A stretch of DNA of 64,000 nt from Alloascoidea africana (GCA_030581615.1 JAKTTT010000032.1:124001-188000); one strand, 5' to 3'; shown: positions 44,908 to 54,670, counted from the stretch's first letter. Made by a program: numbers and translations. The notes: generated by a model from the letters alone, not told the origin.

Positions 44908-45936
44908 TCATTTTGGCCGACAAGCTAGAACACGGGCAATATTTCTGATCCATGATATCCGTTTTTTATCATCATCGTCCTGTGATTTTTCTCTTAACAG
45001 CTCCGAGCGCTCGTAGAGATCGGCAGTAGCATCGAATCGCGAGAGCGCGCCAGCTCCGTGCCGGTCTCCTCGTCTGGACGGAGGGTTCGCCGACGCACTT
45101 CGTCTGTTGTTCTTTGGAGCTATATTATGGTGGGATCGAGAGCGTAACTGCTGTTGTTGCTGAGAATTGATATTACTAAAAGAGTCTGTAATCGTGTTTG
45201 AGTTGTCACTCTCCAGGCTATCAGTCATGGACAGGGCCCTCATTCTATTTTGGTACTCAACAGGGTCACTGCGAGATAACAGAATAAGGTCACCTAACCG
45301 AGACTTCCGCTCTGGATGATGCCTGTGATATTGTTTGCCATTGCTGTTGGTCTTGGGGGTCAATGTCTGGCTGCTGCTTCGCTTCCTCTGGTGCTGGTGC
45401 CCATGGTATGATTCTCCTCGGCGATGCGACGGAGTTGCCTTCTCTCTCTCTTTCTCGCGAGAAGTGATCCTGTTGAGCGTGCTGAGAACCATCTCCTTGT
45501 CCAATTCTTCAGCCGAATGGGAGCGTGAATGCCGTTGCTCTTCATCGTCCTTGGTACTGGTCTCGTGGAGCAACAGCGTGTTGAGTCCATTCGGGCAGGA
45601 ATATCGATTCTGTGCACTCATCATGAGCCCTGACCTTGACTGCGCTAGGAAATAGAGCTGATTCAGCTGCTTTATAGACCGAGGAATATAGGCAGTGCGA
45701 ACCGCTTTCCTCGCCCTTTCTTCATCCCGGGTTATTGTAATTGGCGGCAGTTCTTCTGTCCTGCTGGTGCTGATATCAGGCTCACGCTTGGCCTTCTCAC
45801 CCACCATCTCTCCGGAAACAGGACGCCTCGGGTCCTGGCACAGAGCCCGACGCTTCTCGTCTTCTTCGTTCTGGCTCAGATTCGGCCCCACGGGCGGCGA
45901 GACCTCGCGAGGAGTGGCGAGTACTGCGGTGGACAT
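44908..45936 (-). CDS. Uncharacterised basic, low-complexity protein
   Basis: A complete ATG-to-stop frame of 342 residues with the codon regularity of a gene but no recognisable domain. It is rich in Arg, Ser, His, Glu and Gln. There is a more ordered segment at about 82-125 (YIPRSIKQLNQLYFLAQSRS, NRYSCPNGLNTLLLHE), a short conserved-looking motif SRLGDLILLSRSDPVEYQNRMRALS at about 210-235, a QQQQQ run and a C-terminal RISWIRNIARVLACRPK that may form an amphipathic helix. No membrane segment or signal peptide is visible. Serines in RS/SR contexts could be phosphorylated. The promoter just upstream contains a Rap1-like site and TCACATGA, which supports a real gene. The function is unknown. 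Confidence 0.75.
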   Translation of the reverse strand: MSTAVLATPREVSPPVGPNLSQNEEDEKRRALCQDPRRPVSGEMVGEKAKREPDISTSRTEELPPITITRDEERARKAVRTAYIPRSIKQLNQLYFLAQSRSGLMMSAQNRYSCPNGLNTLLLHETSTKDDEEQRHSRSHSAEELDKEMVLSTLNRITSREKEREKATPSHRRGESYHGHQHQRKRSSSQTLTPKTNSNGKQYHRHHPERKSRLGDLILLSRSDPVEYQNRMRALSMTDSLESDNSNTITDSFSNINSQQQQQLRSRSHHNIAPKNNRRSASANPPSRRGDRHGAGALSRFDATADLYERSELLREKSQDDDDKKRISWIRNIARVLACRPK

Positions 45937-46005
45937 GGCTATCCGGCCTGGGCATGTGTGGAAGAGAAAGCAATCGCCCGCAAAGCTGCCCGCCGCACCC
46001 CAAAC

Positions 46006-46021
46006 TTTTTTTTTTTTTTTT
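46006..46021. repeat. T16 homopolymer
   Basis: An uninterrupted run of 16 T (plus strand) between the uncharacterised gene and the Rap1-like site. Poly(dA:dT) tracts exclude nucleosomes in yeast promoters, and this one lies about 70-85 bp upstream of the minus-strand start. Confidence 0.8.
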
Positions 46022-46047
46022 CGTTTTCGGAAGCGTCCGGCACTTTG

Positions 46048-46060
46048 GGTGTACGGGTGT
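46048..46060. promoter_or_regulatory. Rap1-like site upstream of uncharacterised gene
   Basis: On the minus strand this reads ACACCCGTACACC, a full match to ACACCCRYACAYM. TCACATGA follows at 46070-46077. Together with the T16 tract it forms a typical yeast promoter cluster about 110-140 bp upstream of the start at 45936. Confidence 0.5.
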
Positions 46061-46160
46061 TACATATCGTCACATGATCGGTGCTCAATTGCGATATCTA
46101 ATTCTCTCCCTCGAGATGTCTAAATGCCTTACACTAGTGTACAAATATTAATGCTAAAAG

Positions 46161-47324
46161 CTACGCGGTTGGAATGCCCTCCTTGTTGAGTCGCAACAGC
46201 AGCCGGCGGTACTCGCCTTTTAGTCTCTCGTTCTCCTTCTTCAGTTGCTCGTTCTCGTCTGCCAGCACCCATCTCGACTTTTCGCTTTCCACAAGCGCGC
46301 CTGTAACCTGTTTCAATTGCGAGCACACCTTTGAATAAGCGGTTTTCAATGCCGTGTATGTCGTGACTAAGGAATGCGTCGAGATCATTCTCTCTTTGAT
46401 CTCTTTTATAGCCGATAGCGAGATCTTGCCTGCACTCTTTTTTCTTTCTTCTTCCTCTGTTTCTTCGTCTTGATCCTCTTCTGTTTCCCTTGATGGTGAC
46501 ACAACTGGAGTGGTCTGGCAGGTGCTTATAGAGCCTGAGCTGTCATTGCAGCAGTCGGACTCTGGAGAAAGCGATTGTTCTGGAGTGAGCTGGTTCAGTG
46601 TTGAGGGAGCATTCAAGGAGCGTCTTCTCTTGACTGTTGAGCCAAGACCCATACCGGATTCTTGACTCTTCCTCGATGCTTTGCCCTTAGATCTAACAAT
46701 ACCAGCGCTCACAGACTTCGTCGCTCTTTTCATGCTGACTGGACGCACAGCCCCTGCTGCCATTGAGTTCATCTCCAAGGGTCTTAATGGAGTGCTTGTA
46801 GTTGCTGTGGTTGAGTATGGCGTAGAAAACGAACGCAAAGGCTGAGAATTATCACCACCACCACCACTCGTTCGCAACATGCCCGATAGATTCCCGTTAA
46901 ACTTTGAAAACCCATTGGGGAGGAAATTTGCCTCGGTTTTCGGTGAGTTTTCATGTAAAGAACTTGCTTGTTGGGGATAATGTTTCATCTCAGCATCAAT
47001 GTCACCTAACAATACATCCAATTCTCGTGCTGTGGCCTCCATCTGTTCACAATTCGCGTAGTCTTTTGCTATATCATTCTCGACAACAACTGCTTCCGGC
47101 TCGACTCCACTGTCGAAACTCGCACAGGCGATGTTTAATCTAGGCGCTGATGGTGTGTGGGTATAGCCTACAAAGCCATGACCTGGTGAAGAAGAAGGTG
47201 TCTCCTCGAACAGACTGGGCACTGGGGAACACCATCCTTCCTTTTTCCCATTCACATGGCCGAGTAATGACATAGAATCGTCATTCATATCAAAAAGGTA
47301 TGACAAATCATTCTCGAAAGACAT
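46161..47324 (-). CDS. Uncharacterised protein with C-terminal coiled coil
   Basis: A complete 387-residue frame. The N-terminal 130 residues are acidic (MSFENDLSYLFDMNDDSMSLL, ELDVLLGDIDAEMKHY). The middle is Ser/Thr-rich with basic patches (KRATKSVSAGIVRSKGKASRK, VKRRRSLNA) that could be nuclear localisation signals. An acidic run (EEDQDEETEEEERKK) precedes a long coiled coil at about 300-385 with heptads in ALKTAYSKVCSQLKQVTGALVE and ENEQLKKENERLKGEYRRLL. The last part resembles a leucine-zipper register, but the adjoining segment lacks the N-x7-R basic region of bZIP factors, so DNA binding is not supported. A scaffold, kinetochore or regulator role is possible; I do not recognise the family. 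Confidence 0.78.
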   Translation of the reverse strand: MSFENDLSYLFDMNDDSMSLLGHVNGKKEGWCSPVPSLFEETPSSSPGHGFVGYTHTPSAPRLNIACASFDSGVEPEAVVVENDIAKDYANCEQMEATARELDVLLGDIDAEMKHYPQQASSLHENSPKTEANFLPNGFSKFNGNLSGMLRTSGGGGDNSQPLRSFSTPYSTTATTSTPLRPLEMNSMAAGAVRPVSMKRATKSVSAGIVRSKGKASRKSQESGMGLGSTVKRRRSLNAPSTLNQLTPEQSLSPESDCCNDSSGSISTCQTTPVVSPSRETEEDQDEETEEEERKKSAGKISLSAIKEIKERMISTHSLVTTYTALKTAYSKVCSQLKQVTGALVESEKSRWVLADENEQLKKENERLKGEYRRLLLRLNKEGIPTA

Positions 47325-47982
47325 TCTATGTGGTGTATGAAAGAAGTCAATGTGAAAAATGCTTGATTTTTTGTGTGTGTCTTAAAAAGACAGGAGAATG
47401 AAAAACTGAGCTGGTAATTAAAAAGGACTCCCGTAGATTCTAATAGCAGTAACAGTACTTTCAAAAGAGAAGGACAAGGGCAAAAGGCAAACAATTGATC
47501 AAGACAAAGGGGATAAGATCGTCACTAAAGGCAAGTTTGTGAAAAGAAGAGAATATATCTATGTACAGGACAACACTTTTCTTGCTGGAAAAAAAAGTGC
47601 TGGTGAGATGTATGTGAACGCCTGTTGCTTTGTCTTGCTTGAATCTTTGTGTTTTCAGGATAATGCCCAGAAGAATCCAATTACTGTTTCATGAGGACCA
47701 AGACTGGACGAAGGTGATGAGGAAGTGAGGAAAAGAAGGAAGGTGAGATTTTATACACTGTTATTTTTTTTCTTCCCTCTTTTAAACTTTTGCTCTGCTG
47801 CCCCAGACCTCAGTTTCTCGATACACCCACACACCCAATTGTACGTTTAACTGTCTGACACTATCAGAAAAATGGGAGATGAACAATACAATGAATGCAC
47901 TTTATATAAAGCCACTACAAGTTGCATTTTTAAATAAACCAACATAAAAGTAAAACGCATTAATCAGTATGATCTTGTGAAA
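47325..47982. other. Intergenic with Rap1-like word
   Basis: A 658-bp interval upstream of the coiled-coil gene and downstream of ERF2. ACACCCACACACC at 47823-47835 fits the Rap1 consensus, but it lies about 500 bp from the nearest downstream start. A T-rich run is present near 47.76 kb. No gene is seen. Confidence 0.5.
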
Positions 47983-49734
47983 TTATGAACCCAATTTCTC
48001 CAACTTCACAAATCTCATATCTCCCTCCACATAAACCTTTCTTGGCTCGAGTAGATTCATGCCTCTGGGTCTGCACAAACCTTTAACAACATTGGACCAT
48101 AGAGATTCTTCGGTAAAAGGGTTGTTCTTCTCTTTACTTCTTCTCATCTTTAGAAATTCGTGTGCTGTCAGACCTGCAAAATTCAGGAAAACATGGTATA
48201 ATAGGAGTAGTAAGGGATAAATAACCGCAATAACGCCGTAAATAGCAAGAAAGAAAGGTGCGCCTGTGGATTTCAAACTGTCTGCAAGTGACTTATCTCC
48301 GGTTTTGTGGATTTTGAAAACTTGATAAAACGAAAGAGCAGAGAGAAGAATACAGGTAAGCACAGCTCCGAATAGAAAACTGAAAAAATAACGATAATTT
48401 CGAACCCCAACGCAGTTGTTTAGCCATATACAATGATGGTCGTGGTTGTCAACACAAGAATCGCATATTGGACAATGGCTGCAGCGTGGTGGACGCCATA
48501 TTCTACACGTTGCACAATACTTGACCACAACGTCAGATTTCCCTTTCTTGGCCCCATTAGCATTATCATCCTCATTATTGTGAATTCGTCCAGGTAGCCC
48601 GATGCTACTAGCATACTCTTCAACCAGATCTTCCACCGGATGAATGTTCCTAGGCAACGTTCCTGGATCTGAAACTGCAGCTCTGAAAAGCGATGTCAGA
48701 GTTAGTGCCCAAACGTAGGCAAACACGATAACCGGACCTGGGGAAACATGATGCCATGTCCAGGGTGCCACATAACCAAAGAATAATCCACCAGGGACTA
48801 ACACCAGCAGGAATGAAAAAAGCACCAGTGGTTTTGCATGCGCCGTGATGTATCGGCCTCCCAAAAGATAAACCATTCTGTTTGGTACTTTTTCATAGTT
48901 CCTCACTTGTCGCGTTTTGCGCCAACCTCGAGGATGACGGCCAAGACGGCGGCGTCGGCGGCGGCGATGTTTCGGTCGTGGCTTCTCTCCTTCAGTTTGC
49001 GTCTCCAGGCTAACAGGAGCTTGTAGCGCACTATTCGCAATCTCTGGCCCTTTGTGTACATTCTCCGTGTGTGGCGTTGATATCAATATTGACGGCGCTG
49101 ATATACCCGGTGTTTGCGTAGACGGGATCGCCTTTATTTCATTCACAGCCCCATCTTTACTGTTATGCTCTATGCCATGTTGAGGTTGATATCGGTCCAC
49201 ATCGGTATATACCCAAGATGCAAAATTTCTCAAACTCGTGCTTGATTTTGCCCGAAGTCTGTGTGGGAGCGATCCCAATGTAGCTGAAGAAGTTCTATGC
49301 TTAACTGTATTCTTGTTCTTTTCTCCTGGAGAATCTTGGTTGGGGTGTGTAAGTAATTCTGTGGTTTCTGGAACATAGAAAGCCGGCCCCGGTTCATAAT
49401 CCGTTCTCTCATAGTTTCCAGATGTATCCATCTGTCGTGTATTGTTGCGATTAGTATTGTTTTCATTACCGTTATTGGTATGTGTAGATTTGGAAGACGA
49501 GGATGGGGCGTTGATTATAGGGCTTGGCTTTGTCCATGGATTCCCAATCTCTGATGCCTCTTCATTGTCCCTGTATAGAATGACATGTATTTCGTCCTTG
49601 CTCATATTTTCCACTATCCGACTCCTTTGCCTTTCCCTCTTCTGGTTTACCTGAACTTCAGAGGGAGAAGACGGTTGAGGGGCCTCACCTTGTCTTGTGC
49701 CATCATCGTCGACAGGCTTTGGGTTAATTCGCAT
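47983..49734 (-). CDS. ERF2: DHHC palmitoyltransferase Erf2
   Basis: A 583-residue S-acyltransferase orthologous to Erf2, which with its partner Erf4 palmitoylates Ras at the ER. The Cys-rich domain is at about 405-455: KYCATCRIWRPPRCSHCPICDSC followed by VDNHDHHCIWLNNCVGVRNYRYF, with DHHC as the catalytic motif. Two membrane helices precede it (LVLFSFLLVLVPGGLFFGYVAP and VIVFAYVWALTLTSLFRA) and two follow. The C-terminus has NPFTEESLWSNVVKGLCRPRGMNLLEPRKV; NPF and the following block are conserved in fungal Erf2. The first 270 residues are a long hydrophilic Ser/Thr/Asn-rich extension ending in a run of eight or more Arg (KHRRRRRRRLGRHPRG), making it much longer than yeast Erf2 (359 aa). The start is the first ATG of the frame. 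Confidence 0.93.
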   Translation of the reverse strand: MRINPKPVDDDGTRQGEAPQPSSPSEVQVNQKRERQRSRIVENMSKDEIHVILYRDNEEASEIGNPWTKPSPIINAPSSSSKSTHTNNGNENNTNRNNTRQMDTSGNYERTDYEPGPAFYVPETTELLTHPNQDSPGEKNKNTVKHRTSSATLGSLPHRLRAKSSTSLRNFASWVYTDVDRYQPQHGIEHNSKDGAVNEIKAIPSTQTPGISAPSILISTPHTENVHKGPEIANSALQAPVSLETQTEGEKPRPKHRRRRRRRLGRHPRGWRKTRQVRNYEKVPNRMVYLLGGRYITAHAKPLVLFSFLLVLVPGGLFFGYVAPWTWHHVSPGPVIVFAYVWALTLTSLFRAAVSDPGTLPRNIHPVEDLVEEYASSIGLPGRIHNNEDDNANGAKKGKSDVVVKYCATCRIWRPPRCSHCPICDSCVDNHDHHCIWLNNCVGVRNYRYFFSFLFGAVLTCILLSALSFYQVFKIHKTGDKSLADSLKSTGAPFFLAIYGVIAVIYPLLLLLYHVFLNFAGLTAHEFLKMRRSKEKNNPFTEESLWSNVVKGLCRPRGMNLLEPRKVYVEGDMRFVKLEKLGS

Positions 49735-50461
49735 TTAAATGTTGTGCCTTTAATACCCAACTAGTCTCTTTAATAGCAATTGATTTATCTTTTCTGAATG
49801 TTTATACTGGTTTTGAGGTTTCAAAGGTATTGTCTGTTGTCTGTTTTGGGTTGTCTCGTTTTGCTTTTGTGGTATTTAAGATGAGCTATCAGCGATGTAA
49901 GATTGCAATGAAAAGGAAGGAAGAAATTGAGGAAACAGAAATGGATGGGTCTCCTAAGGAGTGTATTTCAAGCACATAGACACAGCAACACTTGGTTTTT
50001 TTCTTTTTGGTTATTCGACTCTTTTTCCTCTTTCCGTGACCTTTTTCTTCCTCACAATAGCATGAAATAGGTGCAAAGAAGCAGTGCGCCGCCCCCCAGC
50101 ATCAGGACACCCATATACCCACCATGAAGTGAAGAATTGTCTGTTACAAAGAGACGTCTGATCTTCTTCAGAACAAGATTGTTCTCAACAAATTGCAATC
50201 ATTGAACCTCGACTCTCACTTCACTGCCAGCTTCTCATTATCTACCTTTCACACCTCTCTTAAATCAGGGAAAGTGGGATTAGTCCAGTTCACTGGTAAT
50301 AACTACTTGTAGTGGCATTCCCGGCTCACCAGTATCTTGGTGTCATCCGGAAAGAGCCCATCCGATATTGCTGGTCAATTACCAGGTAGTTCAATTTGCT
50401 TTCATTTAATTTTTCTCTAAGCCATTGGATTTTCATTACAATTGAGTGGCCTTATTTGCTT
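49735..50461. other. Intergenic, ERF2 promoter side
   Basis: A 727-bp interval between ERF2 (minus) and ADE8 (minus). It contains pyrimidine-rich stretches near 50.0-50.06 kb and a CCGGCTCACC word near 50.32 kb. No gene, tRNA or repeat is seen. Confidence 0.6.
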
Positions 50462-51178
50462 CTATTTATCACTCGTAGATTCTTCCCGGTTGTTAGCCAA
50501 CTCTTTCAGAGCCAGATTTGCACCTTCTACAATCGCTATATGTTCAACTTCATGAACACGGGCCTCGTATTGCTCCAGAGTCTCCTCTTTCCTCAGATCC
50601 AACTCTTTTACAACCAAAGGTTCGCCTTCATCGACCTCTGGAATCACCTTGTGAATCATGATGCCTGCTTTTGTAATCTCACCTTTTTGACCGGCTTCCC
50701 ATGCCCTGTCGATCGCATGTGTGCCTGCAAAAGCGCCAGGAAGAGCAGGGTGTAGGTTGATGATTGGAATTTTGAGATCTCCAAGCGGGTTCAGAAACGT
50801 TGGAGAGAGGATCAGCATCCATCCAGCACACACGACGAGATCGGGCTTTTTGTACTCCTTCTGCTGCTCTTGCTCTTGGCTATTGGGTCCTTTCGTTACA
50901 ATTCTCGCCAGTTCCTGGTTAAACTTCTCCCTGGCCTCTTTCCTTGCTTCTTTTTCCTCCTTTGGTATTCCCTTGTAGAAGTGCTTCAGTTCATGAACAA
51001 AAGTCGGGATCCCCGCTTTTGCAGCTCTTTCCAGTCCGTATGCCTTGGAAGAAGACGAAATGACAAGAGAGATTTTTGCTGGAAGCTCTCCCGAATCAGT
51101 GGCATTTATCAAGGCCTGTAGGTTTGATCCACTTCCTGAGATCAAGACCAGTATTTGTGGTAGTGCTTCATTCGTCAT
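50462..51178 (-). CDS. ADE8: Phosphoribosylglycinamide formyltransferase Ade8
   Basis: A 238-residue GAR transformylase, third step of de novo purine synthesis (GAR + 10-formyl-THF to FGAR). The N-terminal phosphate-binding loop is ISGSGSNLQALI. The catalytic region reads INLHPALPGAFAGTHAIDRAW, which supplies the Asn and His of the active site, and VIPEVDEGEPLVVKE supplies the Asp. The Lys/Glu/Gln-rich insert between about 70 and 100 (GIPKEEKEARKEAREKFNQEL, SQEQEQQKEYKKPDLV) is usual for the stand-alone fungal enzyme. The first ATG gives a start, MTNEALPQILVLISG, directly before the first beta strand. Confidence 0.95.
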   Translation of the reverse strand: MTNEALPQILVLISGSGSNLQALINATDSGELPAKISLVISSSSKAYGLERAAKAGIPTFVHELKHFYKGIPKEEKEARKEAREKFNQELARIVTKGPNSQEQEQQKEYKKPDLVVCAGWMLILSPTFLNPLGDLKIPIINLHPALPGAFAGTHAIDRAWEAGQKGEITKAGIMIHKVIPEVDEGEPLVVKELDLRKEETLEQYEARVHEVEHIAIVEGANLALKELANNREESTSDK

Positions 51179-51555
51179 GACTGAATCGTGTACTTATTTC
51201 TTTTGAATAAACCAAAAAACCAATGATCAAAAAATATACAAAGAGCAATCTGGTAGTAGTAAATCGCCCAGGATGTCTCTAGATCTTATTGTCAGTTTAG
51301 TGGTTTAGTGAAGAAAAACTCAGATTGATCGCTTGCTTCAAAGTTCAAACCTTCAACGGTAGAAACTTTACCCTGCTTTCTGGAAACCCTGAGGTTGGAA
51401 AACTCCCCTGTGAGAGAACAGCATTTTGTTTTTTGGTTAATTATCAATAAGTTAAGGATATTTAGTTTCTTTTGAATAGATAACTATCGTTCTTCTATAC
51501 GAATAAATAAGAGCAAGAAAACTACACAGAGTTAAAAAAAGAGCAACGACTTCTC
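51179..51555. other. Intergenic, ADE8 promoter / IDH2 3' flank
   Basis: A 377-bp AT-rich interval between two minus-strand genes. I did not find a Bas1-type TGACTC site, which yeast purine genes often use. No gene is seen. Confidence 0.5.
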
Positions 51556-53030
51556 TTAAAGTCTATTGATGACCTGTTCAGTAAAGTGCTGGGTAGAAGC
51601 AGTTCCCTTCAAGTCTCTGGTACGGTTTTCCTCGCCGGAGGCAATTGTTGACAAGACTGCATTCTCAATCTTTGAAGCATGCTCGTTCAAGCCCATGTGT
51701 TTCAACATCATGACGGAGGAGAGAAGAAGAGCGGTTGGGTTGGCAAGGCCCTTTCCTGAAATATCTGGAGCGGAACCATGGACAGCCTCAAAGATGGAGA
51801 CCTTGTCGCCCATGTTACCAGATGGAGTAAGACCAAGACCACCAATGAGTCCTGAAGAAAGATCGGACAAAATGTCACCGTACAGGTTGGGCATAACCAT
51901 GACAATGTCCTTGTAAGGAGTAGGATCACTGACTAGCTTCAAACAGGTGTTGTCGATGAGCTCAGTGTCGAGCTTGATGTCGGGGTATTCCTGAGCAACC
52001 TCCTTTGCGGTTTGCAAAAAGAGACCATCGGAAACCTTCATGATAGAGGCCTTGTGGACAACAACAACGTGTGGTTTGTTGATGGACCTTGCGTATTCAT
52101 AGGCATATCTAATCACACGCTCACTTGCCTCACGGGTGATAAGCTTGATGGACTGGACGACACCAGGAACAACAGTGTGCTCGATTCCAGAGTACTCTCC
52201 CTCTGTGTTTTCTCGGATGAGGACGGTATCAACGCCCTCGTAAGGGGTCTGATAGCCGACAATTGACTTACAAGGACGAACGTTTGCAAAAAGATTAAAC
52301 GTTCTGCGCAAAGTCAAGTTCAAAGAGACATGGCCCTTTCCGACTGGAGTCGCAAGGGGTCCCTTCAGGGCAACCAAGTTTCTCTTGACAGAGTCGACAG
52401 CTTCCTGTGGAATTGCAGTCTTACCATCGACGAGAATTGGGGTCACATCCACAGGTTCCCACTCTATGGGCACATTGGCCGCTTTGTAAATGTCCTTTAC
52501 CGCTTTTGAAATTTCAATGCCGATACCGTCACCCTCGATCAGAGTAACAGTGTAGTTTCCCTATATCCATCCACAATACCATGTCCAGTTAGATGTCTAT
52601 TTCCTGCTATTCCGAGCATTTGATTCTTTATCTCCAAGTTCGCAGTTTTGCTTTCAGAACTGCGTTGCGTCCAATAGCCGATTCGGGAAAGCTTAATTGT
52701 GCAACAAGAAAAAAAGGAAAAAGAAAAAAAAACACCGCGGTTACAGAGAAGTGTAGCCGGTGCAAACAAAGCAAGAGGAATCAAAGGAGCAGTTTACTTA
52801 CATTGGCATTCTTGGTTCCATTGAAGGAAGCAACGGAGGTTGCGTAGGTTCTGGTAGACTGGGACAGAAAGAAATGTCAGTACGAAAGAAAAAGGCCCAA
52901 AGAGGCCACCAAGTTCCGGAAGATGTGGAAACTAATTGGGGCAAGCGCACGGACCAATAGACGACACACATACCAGAAGAGCAGACCTTGCAAGGAGAGG
53001 AGTGCGGGAGATGAACTTGGAAGCGAGCAT
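51556..53030 (-). CDS. IDH2: NAD+-isocitrate dehydrogenase catalytic subunit Idh2; two introns
   Basis: A 372-residue mitochondrial isocitrate dehydrogenase subunit (yeast Idh2 369 aa), which makes 2-oxoglutarate in the TCA cycle. Exons: 53030-52974, 52858-52802 and 52560-51556. Intron 1 (115 nt) has GTATGT, TACTGAC and CCCAG. Intron 2 (241 nt) has GTAAGT, CTAAC and TATAG. Exon 1 encodes the presequence ([19 protein letters not shown]), exon 2 the cleavage-region segment [19 protein letters not shown], and exon 3 opens with [14 protein letters not shown]. Catalytic-core blocks include [33 protein letters not shown] and [13 protein letters not shown], followed by [29 protein letters not shown] and the complete Arg set point to the catalytic Idh2-type rather than the regulatory Idh1-type. 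Exons 1 and 2 are each exactly 57 nt. Confidence 0.96.
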
Positions 53031-53488
53031 TGTCGAGCAGGACTTGGTGATGGGAGTGGTGATGGTCAAGAGAAGGGAAGAAAAGAGAAAGAGAAGAAAG
53101 AAGCGAAGAAAAAGGCTTTTTTCCAGCTTTGTACTGCCAGACCACCCGGCACAATAATAAAAGGCCCTCGCCAGGGCCCGCGCACCGGCTGGCCCAGTCC
53201 TAGCCCGGCCTCCAGACGAAACCAGCGCCCTCGACTCCGAAGCACCTTTTCCCTCGCTCGGATCACCACCGCGGCCCTTCAAGTGCTCCTGCTGGCTGCT
53301 CCGAGGTCCGCAGAACCTCGCGAGCGGAGGGGTGTACGGGTGCACGTGTGGATTAGGTTAATTACGTATCTCATCTCGACCAGCTCTGGCGGTTGGTGAT
53401 AAGGCCCCATCCTGCTCGAATTTTTTTTTCTTCTTCTTCTTCTCCTGCCTTCCACTTTGCTTTCTACACCTTGTTCTACCTGTCGACC
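53031..53488. promoter_or_regulatory. Divergent promoter, IDH2 / thioesterase gene
   Basis: A 458-bp interval between IDH2 and the hotdog-thioesterase gene. The middle is G+C-rich. A Rap1-like site (minus strand GCACCCGTACACC) lies at 53331-53343, next to GCACGTG. CTTCTTCTTCTTC and T runs precede the rightward start. Confidence 0.45.
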
Positions 53489-54289
53489 ATGCTGAGAATT
53501 CTACCAAGCCGTGCAGCCCTTTTCCAGCCCTCGAAGCCGATGGCAGGAGCCCATTTCGCAAAGATCAACAGAAGACATAAAGTCACAATCTCTTTTGATC
53601 CTGTTTCTGATTCAGACCGCCGTCTACGTCACCAAAATGGTCTTTGGGATAACAGCCAGGACACAAACGAGCACAATGAATACATACTATCGCATCCCTA
53701 TGTAAAGTTCTTGATGCAAGAAGAAGGCTTTAGTCCCTTCCAGTACTATTCCAAAAGACAGAAGCATCGATCTCTGACATGCAACGTTTTGGCTGGACCA
53801 GATCTAATCTCAAGGGACCCTCTCCATCTAATTAGACACACCGGAAACAAGCTCCCAGACTCGGAAAAAATGTCGGAACTTTTTGTTTTCTACTATCTGG
53901 GTAACAAACTTAACGGCCACAAAGGTATTATTCACGGAGGAATCTTGACGACGCTAATGGACGAGGTTCTATGCCGTTGTGCATTTCCAGTTCTATCCCA
54001 TAACACAGGGGTCACTGCAAACCTGAACGTGGACTTTAGAGCTCCCGCGGAAACCGATCAGTTTGTGGTAATCAAGTCGAAATTGGAGAGTATCGATGGG
54101 AGAAAAGCTTGGGTCCAGGGCAGAATTGAGACCCTTAAGGGTCAATGGGAAATGTTCCAGAACAGAGAAAGAGATGTTGAACCTTTGCTTCTGGCAGAAT
54201 CGAGACTACTCGTCATAGAGCCCAAGTGGGCGGCTGAGCTCAAGAGAAACAACTTGAGTAAGAACATTGGTGAGCGTGATAACATTTAG
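53489..54289 (+). CDS. Hotdog-fold thioesterase-like mitochondrial protein
   Basis: A 266-residue protein with a PaaI/4HBT-type hotdog domain at about 140-235. The signature HGGILTTLMDEVLCRCAF contains the HGG...DE helix of the family, and VTANLNVDFRAP is the following strand. Proteins of this type hydrolyse acyl-CoA thioesters; the substrate is unknown. The N-terminus (MLRILPSRAALFQPSKPMAG, then HFAKINRRHKV) is basic and hydroxylated, like a mitochondrial presequence, and resembles the fungal mitochondrial thioesterase-like group that includes yeast Fmp10. The open frame continues 32 codons upstream, but those are poly-Ser/Phe-like translations of the pyrimidine tract, so I start at 53489. 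Its promoter is shared with IDH2. Confidence 0.82.
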   Translation: MLRILPSRAALFQPSKPMAGAHFAKINRRHKVTISFDPVSDSDRRLRHQNGLWDNSQDTNEHNEYILSHPYVKFLMQEEGFSPFQYYSKRQKHRSLTCNVLAGPDLISRDPLHLIRHTGNKLPDSEKMSELFVFYYLGNKLNGHKGIIHGGILTTLMDEVLCRCAFPVLSHNTGVTANLNVDFRAPAETDQFVVIKSKLESIDGRKAWVQGRIETLKGQWEMFQNRERDVEPLLLAESRLLVIEPKWAAELKRNNLSKNIGERDNI

Positions 54290-54670
54290 ATTTTTAGATA
54301 ACTTATACATAGATAACATATAGATAAGATAAGGAGTGTTCATTTTACAAATCAACCAGTTTCTGAATCAACACAATCCATGAGAAAGATGTTGTAAGGT
54401 ATCCTGTAGACATTACTTCACAACCAACTGGCGATTCGGGGTGGACCATACATGTTTTGGTGTGGACCCATGTGGGCACCTTCAAGGACATTGGCACTTG
54501 CTATGAAGTTACCCATCTACACTTTAAAGCCCTTGCATATCAAAAGCGTAACGACAAAAAAAGCAAAAAAGCAAAAAGAGAAAGACCTTGTATTTGATAC
54601 CATACCAGCAAAAAATAAAAATATAAAAATTAATGCAAAGATGAAAAACTTGTGCCAAAAAAATAGTCCT
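54290..54670. other. Convergent 3' interval
   Basis: A 381-bp interval between the thioesterase gene and the ABC transporter. TAGATAA-rich sequence at 54.29-54.33 kb looks like an efficiency/positioning element for 3'-end formation. No gene is seen. Confidence 0.6.

Noticed and set aside
52932-53399. Overlapping frames of 137-158 codons around the IDH2 first exon
   Set aside because: They run through IDH2 exon 1, its intron and the G+C-rich divergent promoter; the spliced IDH2 model explains the coding part.
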